A stretch of 64,000 nt of DNA from Pseudomonas arsenicoxydans. GTDB taxonomy: Bacteria; Pseudomonadota; Gammaproteobacteria; Pseudomonadales; Pseudomonadaceae. Location of the stretch: NCBI RefSeq assembly GCF_006438915.1, contig NZ_RCZE01000005.1:186001-250000 (forward strand), given 5' to 3'. Of the stretch, positions 11,039 through 20,181 are shown one piece after another (the first letter of the stretch is position 1; every line of letters starts with the position of its first letter). The position numbers and the translations under genes were made by a program. Under the pieces are notes generated by a model. It saw nothing but the letters and a program-made list of their open reading frames with translations, was not told the origin of the DNA and searched no databases.

Positions 11039-11419
11039 TCAGCCAGCGGGGTCGACGTTATCCAGTGCCTTGTTCACCGCCAGTTCGCCCAACATCACCA
11101 CCTGCGCAATCCCCAACAGCGTTCTGCGATGCGTGCCTTCCAGCAGCGCAGCAAAGTCGCCGAGCATGACCGTGGCCGATGCCAAGGATTCACAGGCATT
11201 GGCCAGCAACGATTCGGTATCGGCTTTGGGGTTGACGAAGAACATTTCGTTGGGGGTGTATGGCGCGGCCATGATGTTGGCGGTGGGATTCAGATAGTAG
11301 TCGAGCGCGCGGTCGGCGGCTTCATGGAGTTTTCGGGTGTCGACAGAGGCGTAAGGGGATGTTGAGTCGGCGTCCGCAACGGAGTCTGCTTTGGGAGGGT
11401 TGGGTGTTGGTTTTTTCAT
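11039..11419 (-). CDS. DUF6124-type small hypothetical protein
   Basis: 126 residues from the ATG at 11419 (MKKPTPNPP). A longer in-frame start at 11455 exists but would begin inside the structured leader. After a low-complexity N-terminus the core reads RALDYYLNP...FFVNP...ESLLANACESL, then helices to the end. The same pattern (RALDYYLKP...FFDVNP...EEALIHAFDLL) is found in the gene at 57465 in this window, so the two are paralogues of a family seen in many Pseudomonas; function unknown. It is monocistronic and lies behind an unusually structured 5' leader. Confidence 0.75.
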   Translation of the reverse strand: MKKPTPNPPKADSVADADSTSPYASVDTRKLHEAADRALDYYLNPTANIMAAPYTPNEMFFVNPKADTESLLANACESLASATVMLGDFAALLEGTHRRTLLGIAQVVMLGELAVNKALDNVDPAG

Positions 11420-11660
11420 AAGTAATTCCGGTGTGTGGCTGTGGAGCTGACCCATTCGGTTCCAATCGAAGGGGTGGCAGCTGTACGCAGGTTGGAACCC
11501 GGGACACCGAAAACCCGACAGACTCGAAGTCTCCCGCGTACAGCCGCCATAACGGAGTGCATACCATCAAGGTGCGCAAGCATACGTCATGAAAGCCACT
11601 TTTGCGCTTTCGGGGTGCCGGGGTTCCAATCCCGATCGCTGAATTGGCAGCGACGCTCAC
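11420..11660 (-). promoter_or_regulatory. Structured 5' leader of the DUF6124 gene
   Basis: About 240 bp upstream of the minus-strand gene hold nested inverted repeats. IR1: 11476-11488 pairs with 11536-11548 (12 of 13 bases). IR2: 11492-11512 pairs with 11608-11629 (nearly perfect). Because one arm of IR2 lies in the loop of IR1 and the other outside, the two can form only as a pseudoknot or as alternatives. A third hairpin (CCCTTCG...CGAATGGG, 11452-11475) sits nearer the start codon. The word GGTTCCAA occurs three times in alternating orientation. This looks like an attenuator, switch or structured RNA; the mechanism is inference. Confidence 0.45.
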
Positions 11661-12012
11661 AGGCTAGAGAACGGACGTCCGACGGACAACCTGAAAACAC
11701 TGTGGGAAGGTTCAGCTAATTCCACTAAACACTTAAACATTCAGAATAGAAATACGAACTGTGGTGCACGGAATTATAAGACCTGCTCCCACAGATTTAG
11801 CGGTGTAGACGAAGCCTGCTGCCCCCCCCGTCAGTCCTACTGCCAAGTATCCCCTCCCTTTTATCGAATGCTCTCACCGTACTGGTCGCCTTGTCCTACA
11901 GGTGTTTTTACGACCGGGGTCTACCGTTGAAATCAGAAACGAAAAGGATGGCGCTGATGCCTTGACCGATTCGATTATCGAGACAACACTATACGTAGGT
12001 AGCGTACAGAAC
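11661..12012 (+). other. Intergenic region upstream of higB
   Basis: No credible gene. It contains the promoter side of the DUF6124 gene and the upstream region of higB. A TTGACC at about 11961 and the interrupted palindrome TACG-TAGGTAG-CGTA (11993-12007), which overlaps the higB ribosome site region, are candidate promoter and HigA operator elements. The open reading frame extended upstream of 12013 lacks coding character. Confidence 0.4.
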
Positions 12013-12363
12013 ATGGATGCTCTTTTTATCGAATTACCTATGTTTCAGAAACACCGAGACGATTACCTGGATGACGATCTGTTTCGCAGCCTCCAGCTGG
12101 AGTTGCTGAAAAATCCGGAAGCGGGCGATCTCATCGAGTGCACCGGTGGGCTGCGCAAAATCCGCTTCTGCGATCAACACCGAGGCAAGGGCAAGCGCAG
12201 CGGATTACGGGTGATTTATTACTGGTGGCCAGGCTTCGATCAATTCTGGTTATTCACCGTGTACGACAAAAACGAGCAAGACGACCTGTCGCCCTCCCAG
12301 AGAAAAATTTTCAGACAAGCGCTAGCAAGAGAAATCAACACGAGATCCCACGATGAAACGTGA
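12013..12363 (+). CDS. higB: HigB-type toxin (RelE/ParE superfamily)
   Basis: 116-residue toxin of the HigB2 branch, expected to be a ribosome-dependent mRNA interferase. Visible family features: MDALFIELPMF at the start, the GLRKIRF segment near residue 45, and GLRVIYYWW followed by YDKNEQDDLSPSQR near the C-terminus. I chose the ATG at 12013; the upstream extension to 11902 has no family sequence. It overlaps the antitoxin gene by 11 bp, with toxin first, as is typical of higBA. Confidence 0.85.
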   Translation: MDALFIELPMFQKHRDDYLDDDLFRSLQLELLKNPEAGDLIECTGGLRKIRFCDQHRGKGKRSGLRVIYYWWPGFDQFWLFTVYDKNEQDDLSPSQRKIFRQALAREINTRSHDET

Positions 12364-12667
12364 CATTTTTTCCGAACTGATGGATGGCCTCGAAGCCCTG
12401 GCCGATGAGCGCCAAGGCAAGATCACTTTGCGAACCCACAGAGTCCAGTTGCCAAAGCTGGTGCCGATCACTGCCGAGGAAGTGGTAGCTATCCGCCAAC
12501 AGCTCAACCTCTCCCGGTCCGTGTTCGCCATGTACCTGCGCACCAACACCCGGACCCTCGAGAACTGGGAACAGGGACGCGCAACGCCCAATGCCCAGGC
12601 AACAACACTCATCCGATTGGTTGAACGTTTTCCGCAGACCATCGAACAGCTCGCAGCCCTGTCCTGA
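12353..12667 (+). CDS. higA: HigA-type antitoxin, XRE-family DNA-binding protein
   Basis: 104-residue antitoxin. Residues about 40-95 form a helix-turn-helix (LSRSVFAMYLRTNTRTLENW, then EQGRATP), and the N-terminal part is expected to bind and neutralise HigB. Such proteins normally repress their own operon with the toxin as co-repressor. A rho-independent terminator follows at once, so this is a two-gene operon. Confidence 0.88.
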   Translation: MKRDIFSELMDGLEALADERQGKITLRTHRVQLPKLVPITAEEVVAIRQQLNLSRSVFAMYLRTNTRTLENWEQGRATPNAQATTLIRLVERFPQTIEQLAALS

Positions 12668-12679
12668 ACCATCGAGGCA

Positions 12680-12706
12680 TAACGGCACCTTCGGGTGCCG
12701 TTTTTC
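12680..12706 (+). terminator. Rho-independent terminator of higBA
   Basis: AACGGCACC-TTCG-GGTGCCGTT stem, then TTTT, 13 bp after the higA stop. Same stem as the nuo terminator. Confidence 0.92.
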
Positions 12707-13091
12707 GTTTGTCGGAGGCCGAAAACCCAAACCACGAGACGCTCCGTTACTCCTTTCCACGCAAATGCTGTAGGAACATTCGTCAAACTAAAGACCAAAG
12801 CGAACACAAAAAACAGTTATTGAGATTCTTCCCTGTTCTATGGCTGAAATTTCCCACAAGTGACCACGAAAAAGGTCAACCAACTATTCGTTTTGTAATG
12901 TCGCTCTTGGCGAAACTCACCACGGCGTCACGCAATACCCGGTCAATACATCAATTGTTGTGTACGTATTTCCGCGTTACTTCAACTCGCCTTCGACACT
13001 TCCTGACATTTTTGACGGCCTGAACCCATGACGAATACATTTGATCCGTGCTCAACAAAGCACATCCCACTAACAACAAGAGGATTCAATC
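12707..13091 (+). other. A+T-rich intergenic region upstream of the peptide locus
   Basis: 385 bp without a convincing gene; must carry the promoter of the peptide locus. A 41-codon frame (12898-13023) lacks a ribosome site. I could not pick a clear sigma-70 or sigma-54 promoter. The last bases, AACAAGAGGATTCAATC before the ATG, hold a good AGAGGA ribosome site for the precursor peptide. Confidence 0.5.
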
Positions 13092-13220
13092 ATGGGTTAT
13101 ATCTCCAGCTGGAACGCTAACAAAGTCATCGATCTTGTACAGCAGGAAGCCCCGACTGCCGAACAAATCGAAGCACTTCAATTGACCGAGGAAGAACAGG
13201 CCGAACTGGACGCCGAATAA
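13092..13220 (+). CDS. Putative RiPP precursor peptide (42 residues)
   Basis: Short gene of 42 codons with a strong AGAGGA ribosome site 8 bp upstream, immediately before a YcaO gene. The peptide begins MGYISSW and ends in a strongly acidic, helix-forming part (about residues 19-42, eleven Asp/Glu, including EEEQAELDAE). It has no Cys; the hydroxyl residues are Ser5, Ser6, Thr22 and Thr32. Acidic, helical segments are typical of recognised leader sequences, so the modified core may be the short N-terminal part or the peptide may act as a scaffold; this cannot be settled here. A stable hairpin separates it from ycaO, which would favour high peptide expression over the enzymes. Confidence 0.7.
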   Translation: MGYISSWNANKVIDLVQQEAPTAEQIEALQLTEEEQAELDAE

Positions 13221-13222
13221 AA

Positions 13223-13248
13223 AAACCGGGGGCAATGCCCCCGGTTTC
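13223..13248 (+). terminator. Hairpin between precursor peptide and ycaO (attenuator or mRNA-stabilising)
   Basis: AAACCGGGGGC-AAT-GCCCCCGGTTT, an 11-bp perfect stem starting 3 bp after the peptide stop. Only three T follow, so termination is probably partial. Such hairpins between a precursor gene and its enzymes set unequal expression in many peptide loci. Confidence 0.7.
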
Positions 13249-13263
13249 TCGAAGGAGCGAATA

Positions 13264-14496
13264 ATGGAAAAGTTCATGGTTGCTGAACGGGAACTGACAC
13301 TGGCCCAGGCCGAGCAGCGAATTTTTGCCGAACTGGAGGGCTTTGGACTTCATCTCGACATCCGCACTATTGGCAGTAAAATCGTTGCGACCCACGCCTC
13401 TGTCAGCACCTACAATCCTCGACGCAGGGCAAGAGGCGCCGGCAAAGGCTACGCAAACCAGGCCCGAGTCGGTGCTCTGTACGAAACCCTGGAACACTAC
13501 CTGAGCGATCATTGTGATACTTCCATCGCCCACTACATCGCGCCGACCTGTTTTTCCACCGACCCACTTTTTAACGACGACACGGCACTTACACTTATCG
13601 CAAAACAAAATGCCTGCACTGCCTGCCGAACGTATATCAACCCACTAAACCAATCTTCGTTTTACTATCCGATAGCCCTGTGCACACCAGACTATTCAAA
13701 CAATATCTTTGCACCCGACACCACTAACTACCGTTCCCTGCGACGTTATGCCAGTAACAGCGGAACCGCTATTGGGGCGAGTTACAACGAGGCCGTGCTG
13801 CACGCCGCCAATGAATGTATCGAACGCGACGCAGTGTCATTGTTTCTACTGGAACATTTTTACTACGAAAACCACCCACCTTTACGCCGCGTCGCCCGAT
13901 TAACCGATGACGATGTCCTGGGCCGACTGTGGTCAGACGCCGAGTCTGAAATCGGCGCCGAGATTGTCCTTGTCGACATCAGCAATGAATTTCTGCCGCG
14001 TACCTTTCTCGCTTTTTCCATCGGGCCTTGTGCAACGCCCAGAGTGTTCGGAACAGGGTGCTCACTCATGGCCCGACATGGTGCATGGCGCGCCCTGACA
14101 GAGCTCGTTCAGTTGCATCACGGGGCCGGCGAACATGAACTGAAGCATTGCCTGGGTAACGCGGAACGTCATCTCAAGCATTTTCCCCGGCTGTTGCGCT
14201 GCTTGCGATTCGACCTCGATCCTTTGTTGAACCTGAGCGAACAACAGTACGTGACCTTGCCCGCCGCACAGGAGGAAAAGCCATTGTCTGAACAGATCGA
14301 TCTGCTGGCCAAAGACCTGCAGCGACATGAGCGGACACTGGGCATTTCACAGCTGCATCAAACCAGACTGGGAACCACACTGGTCAACGTCGTGATACCG
14401 GGGTTGGAACGCTTTTTTGTTGTTTCCAGCGGCAATGTGGTGGTTCCGCAAGCGCGGGGGCGTCGCCTGGAACGTGAAGAGGGAGTGAGCGCATGA
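13264..14496 (+). CDS. YcaO-family ATP-dependent peptide backbone-modifying enzyme
   Basis: 410-residue YcaO protein. Family ATP/Mg motifs are visible: GYANQARVGALYETLEHY with Glu74 and Glu77; NEAVLHAANECIERDA with Glu176, Glu184 and Glu187; ALTELVQLHHG with Glu280 and Gln283. YcaO enzymes activate a backbone amide with ATP to make azolines, thioamides or amidines. It is a stand-alone YcaO: no fused or adjacent E1-like/ThiF partner, TfuA or flavin dehydrogenase is seen, and the C-terminus (PQARGRRLER) lacks the PxPxP end of azoline-forming YcaO proteins. AAGGAG ribosome site 6 bp from the ATG; 4-bp overlap with the methyltransferase gene. The product class is unknown. Confidence 0.88.
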   Translation: MEKFMVAERELTLAQAEQRIFAELEGFGLHLDIRTIGSKIVATHASVSTYNPRRRARGAGKGYANQARVGALYETLEHYLSDHCDTSIAHYIAPTCFSTDPLFNDDTALTLIAKQNACTACRTYINPLNQSSFYYPIALCTPDYSNNIFAPDTTNYRSLRRYASNSGTAIGASYNEAVLHAANECIERDAVSLFLLEHFYYENHPPLRRVARLTDDDVLGRLWSDAESEIGAEIVLVDISNEFLPRTFLAFSIGPCATPRVFGTGCSLMARHGAWRALTELVQLHHGAGEHELKHCLGNAERHLKHFPRLLRCLRFDLDPLLNLSEQQYVTLPAAQEEKPLSEQIDLLAKDLQRHERTLGISQLHQTRLGTTLVNVVIPGLERFFVVSSGNVVVPQARGRRLEREEGVSA

Positions 14497-15434
14497 ACCC
14501 TCGGAGAGAAGTGCAACTGGCTCAAACCTTCGTCCAGCCTCCCAGCGCGACAGCGGGACTCAATTGCTACATCGAACCCAACGGCCCCGGGCGCCATCAC
14601 CTCTTCGTTTTGCGGGTGAACGGCTGCAACTGGGCTGGTCGCAAAGTGCTGCAACAGACTGAAACCGGCGGTTGGTACATCAACAGCCTGCTCAAACCCT
14701 GGATGTTGCTTGGACCGCTGGCAGATATGCAGTGGTGCGATGATGGCATCGCCCTCTATTTTCACAGTGCGTCCCTGGAGCAAAAGGAAGCGGCTTTCAA
14801 CCTCGCACAGGCGCGACCCGACAGTGAAGTCCGTTTCCCGTTTCCTGCAATCGATGACAAGGGGCTGGAGTTCGTCTGCCCGACCGATTACTGGCAGTGT
14901 GACGACTTGCTCGCCACACAACTGGATGCCGACGAAATCCACCTGCGCCAGCATTGCGCAGCCCTGCTTAAAACCCTGTCGCACCCCGGCACCGTGATTC
15001 TTGATCCGGCCTGTTCGACTGGCGAGTTCATAACGCACCTGGCCCGTGCGCTTCCCGACCGCCATTGCCTGGGTTCCGACCTTTCAGCCTCGATGATCGA
15101 ACACGCCAAAGGCCGTCATGCCAACAGCACGGTGGAGTTCCTTATGGGCGATGCCCGAAACGTTGCGTCGTCCGGCCTCAAATGCGATGTGCTGATTCTG
15201 CGTTTTCTCAATGCCGAAGTGATGACTCGGGTCGATGCCCGGCAAGTTTTTCACGAGATGACGGCCTGTGTGAATCCGGGAGGCACTATTCTCGTTTTCG
15301 GTCATACCCCGGTGCTGCTCGAGGTGCCGTACATGGCCCAGATGCTGAAACTTGAGCTGATTTCCAGTTTGGCGGCTCGACCCGGGCAAGTAGAACTGTT
15401 CCAGTTCTACCGGCTGAGGGTCCCCATGCAATGA
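14493..15434 (+). CDS. Class I SAM-dependent methyltransferase with an uncharacterised N-terminal domain
   Basis: 313 residues. The C-terminal part (about 150-313) is a Rossmann methyltransferase: motif I VILDPACSTGEF (168-179), acidic residue after strand 2 in GSDLS (Asp196), motif II GDAR (Asp220) and NPGGTILVF (261-269). Residues 1-145 do not match anything I know and contain several Trp and Cys; they could be a peptide-binding or partner domain. It overlaps both neighbours by 4 bp, so it is translated with the YcaO enzyme and probably methylates the modified peptide or its product. Confidence 0.85.
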   Translation: MNPRREVQLAQTFVQPPSATAGLNCYIEPNGPGRHHLFVLRVNGCNWAGRKVLQQTETGGWYINSLLKPWMLLGPLADMQWCDDGIALYFHSASLEQKEAAFNLAQARPDSEVRFPFPAIDDKGLEFVCPTDYWQCDDLLATQLDADEIHLRQHCAALLKTLSHPGTVILDPACSTGEFITHLARALPDRHCLGSDLSASMIEHAKGRHANSTVEFLMGDARNVASSGLKCDVLILRFLNAEVMTRVDARQVFHEMTACVNPGGTILVFGHTPVLLEVPYMAQMLKLELISSLAARPGQVELFQFYRLRVPMQ

Positions 15435-16306
15435 CACCTACATTCAAGAACGGCTACTTCCCGACCTGCGGCGGGCATTTGCTCTATTGGGAGCGGCACG
15501 GCACCCCTGGCACCGAGCCGATATTTTTCCTGCACGGCGGACCGGGTGGGCGTAGCACTCGTCATCATCTGGAGTTCTTCGACGTTAACCGTTTCGACAT
15601 CGTCCTGTTTGATCAGCGCGGCTGCGGACGCTCTCATCCCCACGGCGAACTCAAGCACAACAACACCGGACTGTGCGTAGAAGACATTGATGCGCTACGC
15701 CAGCATTTGGGTTTCGAAAAAATCAGCCTGTTGGGAGTTTCCTGGGGAAGCTGGCTGGCGATCCAGTACCAGCAGCTTTATCCCCAAGCAGTGCTGAAAA
15801 CCACCTTGGTCTCGGTGTTTGTACCCTTTAGCGCAAACGTCAGTGCCTACGACCAACAGTTAAGCGAATGTCTGGCGAGTGTAAGCCTGGGGACCGATGG
15901 CTCTAGTACGCGGCAGATCTACCAGATACTGAGCAACGGCTGTGCAGCGCAGCAACGTCAGGCGGCAACCCATTGGTTAAAGGCCGTTTTGCAATTAAAC
16001 GGGCAGACGATGCGTCAAGACACGCTTGAAGACTTCGTCGATGAAGAAGCCGTGCGCTCGATCCGTCTGGAGTTGCACTACCACCTCAATCAATATTTCT
16101 TCACCCGCAAGCAAGAGCATCTCATCCTCGATGCCAACACCCAGGTGATACAAGGCATCAAGGATACGTTTGGCATGACTAGCCTGCGCTGGCTTCGTCA
16201 ACACCTGAACCTGCAGTGTCAGTTGCTCCACGCCGGGCATGATGCGTTTGAGGGGGCCATGCTGAAAGCCGTGCGACGCACTTTGACGCGAAGCCTGTGC
16301 CGCTGA
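15431..16306 (+). CDS. Proline-iminopeptidase-like alpha/beta hydrolase (S33 family)
   Basis: 291-residue serine hydrolase with a complete catalytic triad: oxyanion motif HGGPG (35-39), nucleophile elbow GVSWG (Ser104), Asp245 in QGIKD and His270 in AGHDAF. DQRGCGRS (61-68) and HGGPG are signatures of prolyl aminopeptidases. No signal peptide. As the last gene of the peptide operon, coupled by a 4-bp overlap, it may trim the precursor from its N-terminus or release the final product; alternatively it may protect the host by hydrolysing the compound. Both roles are inference. Confidence 0.87.
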   Translation: MTPTFKNGYFPTCGGHLLYWERHGTPGTEPIFFLHGGPGGRSTRHHLEFFDVNRFDIVLFDQRGCGRSHPHGELKHNNTGLCVEDIDALRQHLGFEKISLLGVSWGSWLAIQYQQLYPQAVLKTTLVSVFVPFSANVSAYDQQLSECLASVSLGTDGSSTRQIYQILSNGCAAQQRQAATHWLKAVLQLNGQTMRQDTLEDFVDEEAVRSIRLELHYHLNQYFFTRKQEHLILDANTQVIQGIKDTFGMTSLRWLRQHLNLQCQLLHAGHDAFEGAMLKAVRRTLTRSLCR

Positions 16307-16388
16307 AAAAAGGTGCCTTTGTCGGATGCTGGTTCAGCTGGAGAAATTGGGTGTCTGCTCGCAATAACAATGGATCAGCCACAAACAA

Positions 16389-16414
16389 GAACGGCACCTT
16401 TCGGTGCCGTTCGC
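16389..16414 (-). terminator. Bidirectional rho-independent terminator
   Basis: GAACGGCACC-TTT-CGGTGCCGTTC lies between the convergent peptide operon and the transporter operon. On the minus strand it is followed by TTGTTTG, serving the transporter operon; it may also stop the plus-strand peptide operon. Confidence 0.8.
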
Positions 16415-16432
16415 CTTGCTCAGTACACTCGC

Positions 16433-18175
<1,743 letters not shown>

Positions 18176-18222
18176 AGAGACCTCCTGTTTGATTTTCGGA
18201 GCAACATTGCCGAGCGATTCGA

Positions 18223-18495
18223 CTAGCCCCAACGCATCACAGCCAACAGCCACACCAGGGACAACGCGGACGCTACCCAGATGCTCCAGTCGGTGACGCC
18301 GATTACCAGCAAATGCAGGTAGGCGCTGCCGAGAAGACCGATAAACAGCCGATCGCCACGGGTGGTGGCAATCGGCAACAAACCCCGCCGAAGAATGCTC
18401 GGCGAACGCAATTCCCAGGTCGTCATGCCCACCAGAATCAGGCCAATGACAATGAAGAACGCCGCGGTCGGGACCGTCCAACTCATCCATTCCAT
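18223..18495 (-). CDS. DUF2160 small membrane protein of the glycerol ABC operon
   Basis: 90-residue protein with three predicted helices, including a TAAFFIVIGLILVGMTTWE segment. I took the ATG at 18495 because a GAGGA ribosome site lies 7 bp upstream; an ATG at 18498 is also possible. DUF2160 proteins occur almost only inside glycerol-type ABC operons between permease and binding-protein genes, as here; it is likely an accessory membrane subunit, function unproven. Confidence 0.82.
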   Translation of the reverse strand: MEWMSWTVPTAAFFIVIGLILVGMTTWELRSPSILRRGLLPIATTRGDRLFIGLLGSAYLHLLVIGVTDWSIWVASALSLVWLLAVMRWG

Positions 18496-18505
18496 CATCA
18501 GTTCC

Positions 18506-19306
<801 letters not shown>

Positions 19307-19314
19307 GGCAGACC

Positions 19315-20181
19315 TCAGCGGTTGGCGTCAGAGTGAGTCATGGCGGTGTAGAACAGCCAGGACACCAACAGGATGATCAGGAAGTACACCAGCGAAAACG
19401 CCGCTGCCGGCCCCAGGTCGAATTGCCCTACAGCCATCTGGGTCAACGTCTGACTGAGGAACGTCGTGGCATTCCCCGGGCCGCCACCGGTCAGCACGAA
19501 CGGCTCGGTGTAGATCATGAAACTGTCCATGAAGCGCAGCATCACCGCGATCAGCAGCACGCTTTTCAGCTTGGGCAACTGGATGTGCCGGAACACCGCC
19601 CAGGCCGAGGCGCGATCAATCCGCGCCGCTTGGTAATACACGTCCGGAATCGCCCGCAACCCGGAGAAACACAGCAGCGCCACCAACGACGTCCAGTGCC
19701 ACACGTCCATCACCAGCACCGTGACCCAGGCGTCCATGGTGTTCGACGCATAGTTGTAGTTGATGCCCATGGCATTCAGGCTCGAACCCAGCAGGCCGAT
19801 GTCGGCACGGCCGAAGATCTGCCAGATGGTGCCAACCACGTTCCATGGAATCAGCAACGGAATGGCCAGGATGATGAGCACCAGCGACGACCAGCGCCCC
19901 TTGGTCGGCATGGTCAGGGCGATGGCGATGCCCAACGGGATTTCAATCAGCAGCACGCAGGCCGAGTAGATGAACTGCCGCAACAGCGAGTCATGCAAGC
20001 GCGGGTCGAGCAGCACTTGTTTGTACCAGTCGGCGCCGACGAAGTAGCGGCTGGACTGGTCGAAAATGTCCTGCACCGAATAGTTGACCACCGTCATCAT
20101 CGGGATCACCGCACTGAAGGCCACCAGCAGGAACACCGGCAACACCAGCCACCAGGCCTTGTTGTTTTGCACCTTGTTCAT
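19315..20181 (-). CDS. glpP: ABC transporter permease (MalF type)
   Basis: 288-residue inner-membrane permease with six predicted helices. The EAA-like loop reads SGLRAIPDVYYQAARIDRAS around residue 180, where the ATPase docks. Start overlaps the end of the ATPase gene by 4 bp; stop lies 8 bp before the next permease. The symbol follows the rhizobial glycerol transporter naming. Confidence 0.9.
   Translation of the reverse strand: MNKVQNNKAWWLVLPVFLLVAFSAVIPMMTVVNYSVQDIFDQSSRYFVGADWYKQVLLDPRLHDSLLRQFIYSACVLLIEIPLGIAIALTMPTKGRWSSLVLIILAIPLLIPWNVVGTIWQIFGRADIGLLGSSLNAMGINYNYASNTMDAWVTVLVMDVWHWTSLVALLCFSGLRAIPDVYYQAARIDRASAWAVFRHIQLPKLKSVLLIAVMLRFMDSFMIYTEPFVLTGGGPGNATTFLSQTLTQMAVGQFDLGPAAAFSLVYFLIILLVSWLFYTAMTHSDANR

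Noticed and set aside
11611..11640. tRNA gene suggested by a T-arm-like GGGGTTCCAATCCC
   Set aside because: No acceptor stem, D-arm or anticodon arm can be placed around it; the segment pairs with another part of the leader.
11322..11660. 112-codon minus-strand frame through the DUF6124 leader
   Set aside because: Runs out of frame into the DUF6124 gene, and its sequence is explained by the inverted repeats of the leader. A leader peptide cannot be fully excluded, but there is no ribosome site I trust.
12898..13023. 41-codon frame upstream of the peptide locus as a second precursor
   Set aside because: No ribosome site, basic composition unlike the 42-residue peptide, and no conserved feature visible.
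13264..14496. Azole-forming cyclodehydratase of the classical microcin B17 type
   Set aside because: The partner E1-like/ThiF protein, flavin dehydrogenase and Cys/Ser-rich core peptide are all missing, so I kept only the general YcaO assignment.
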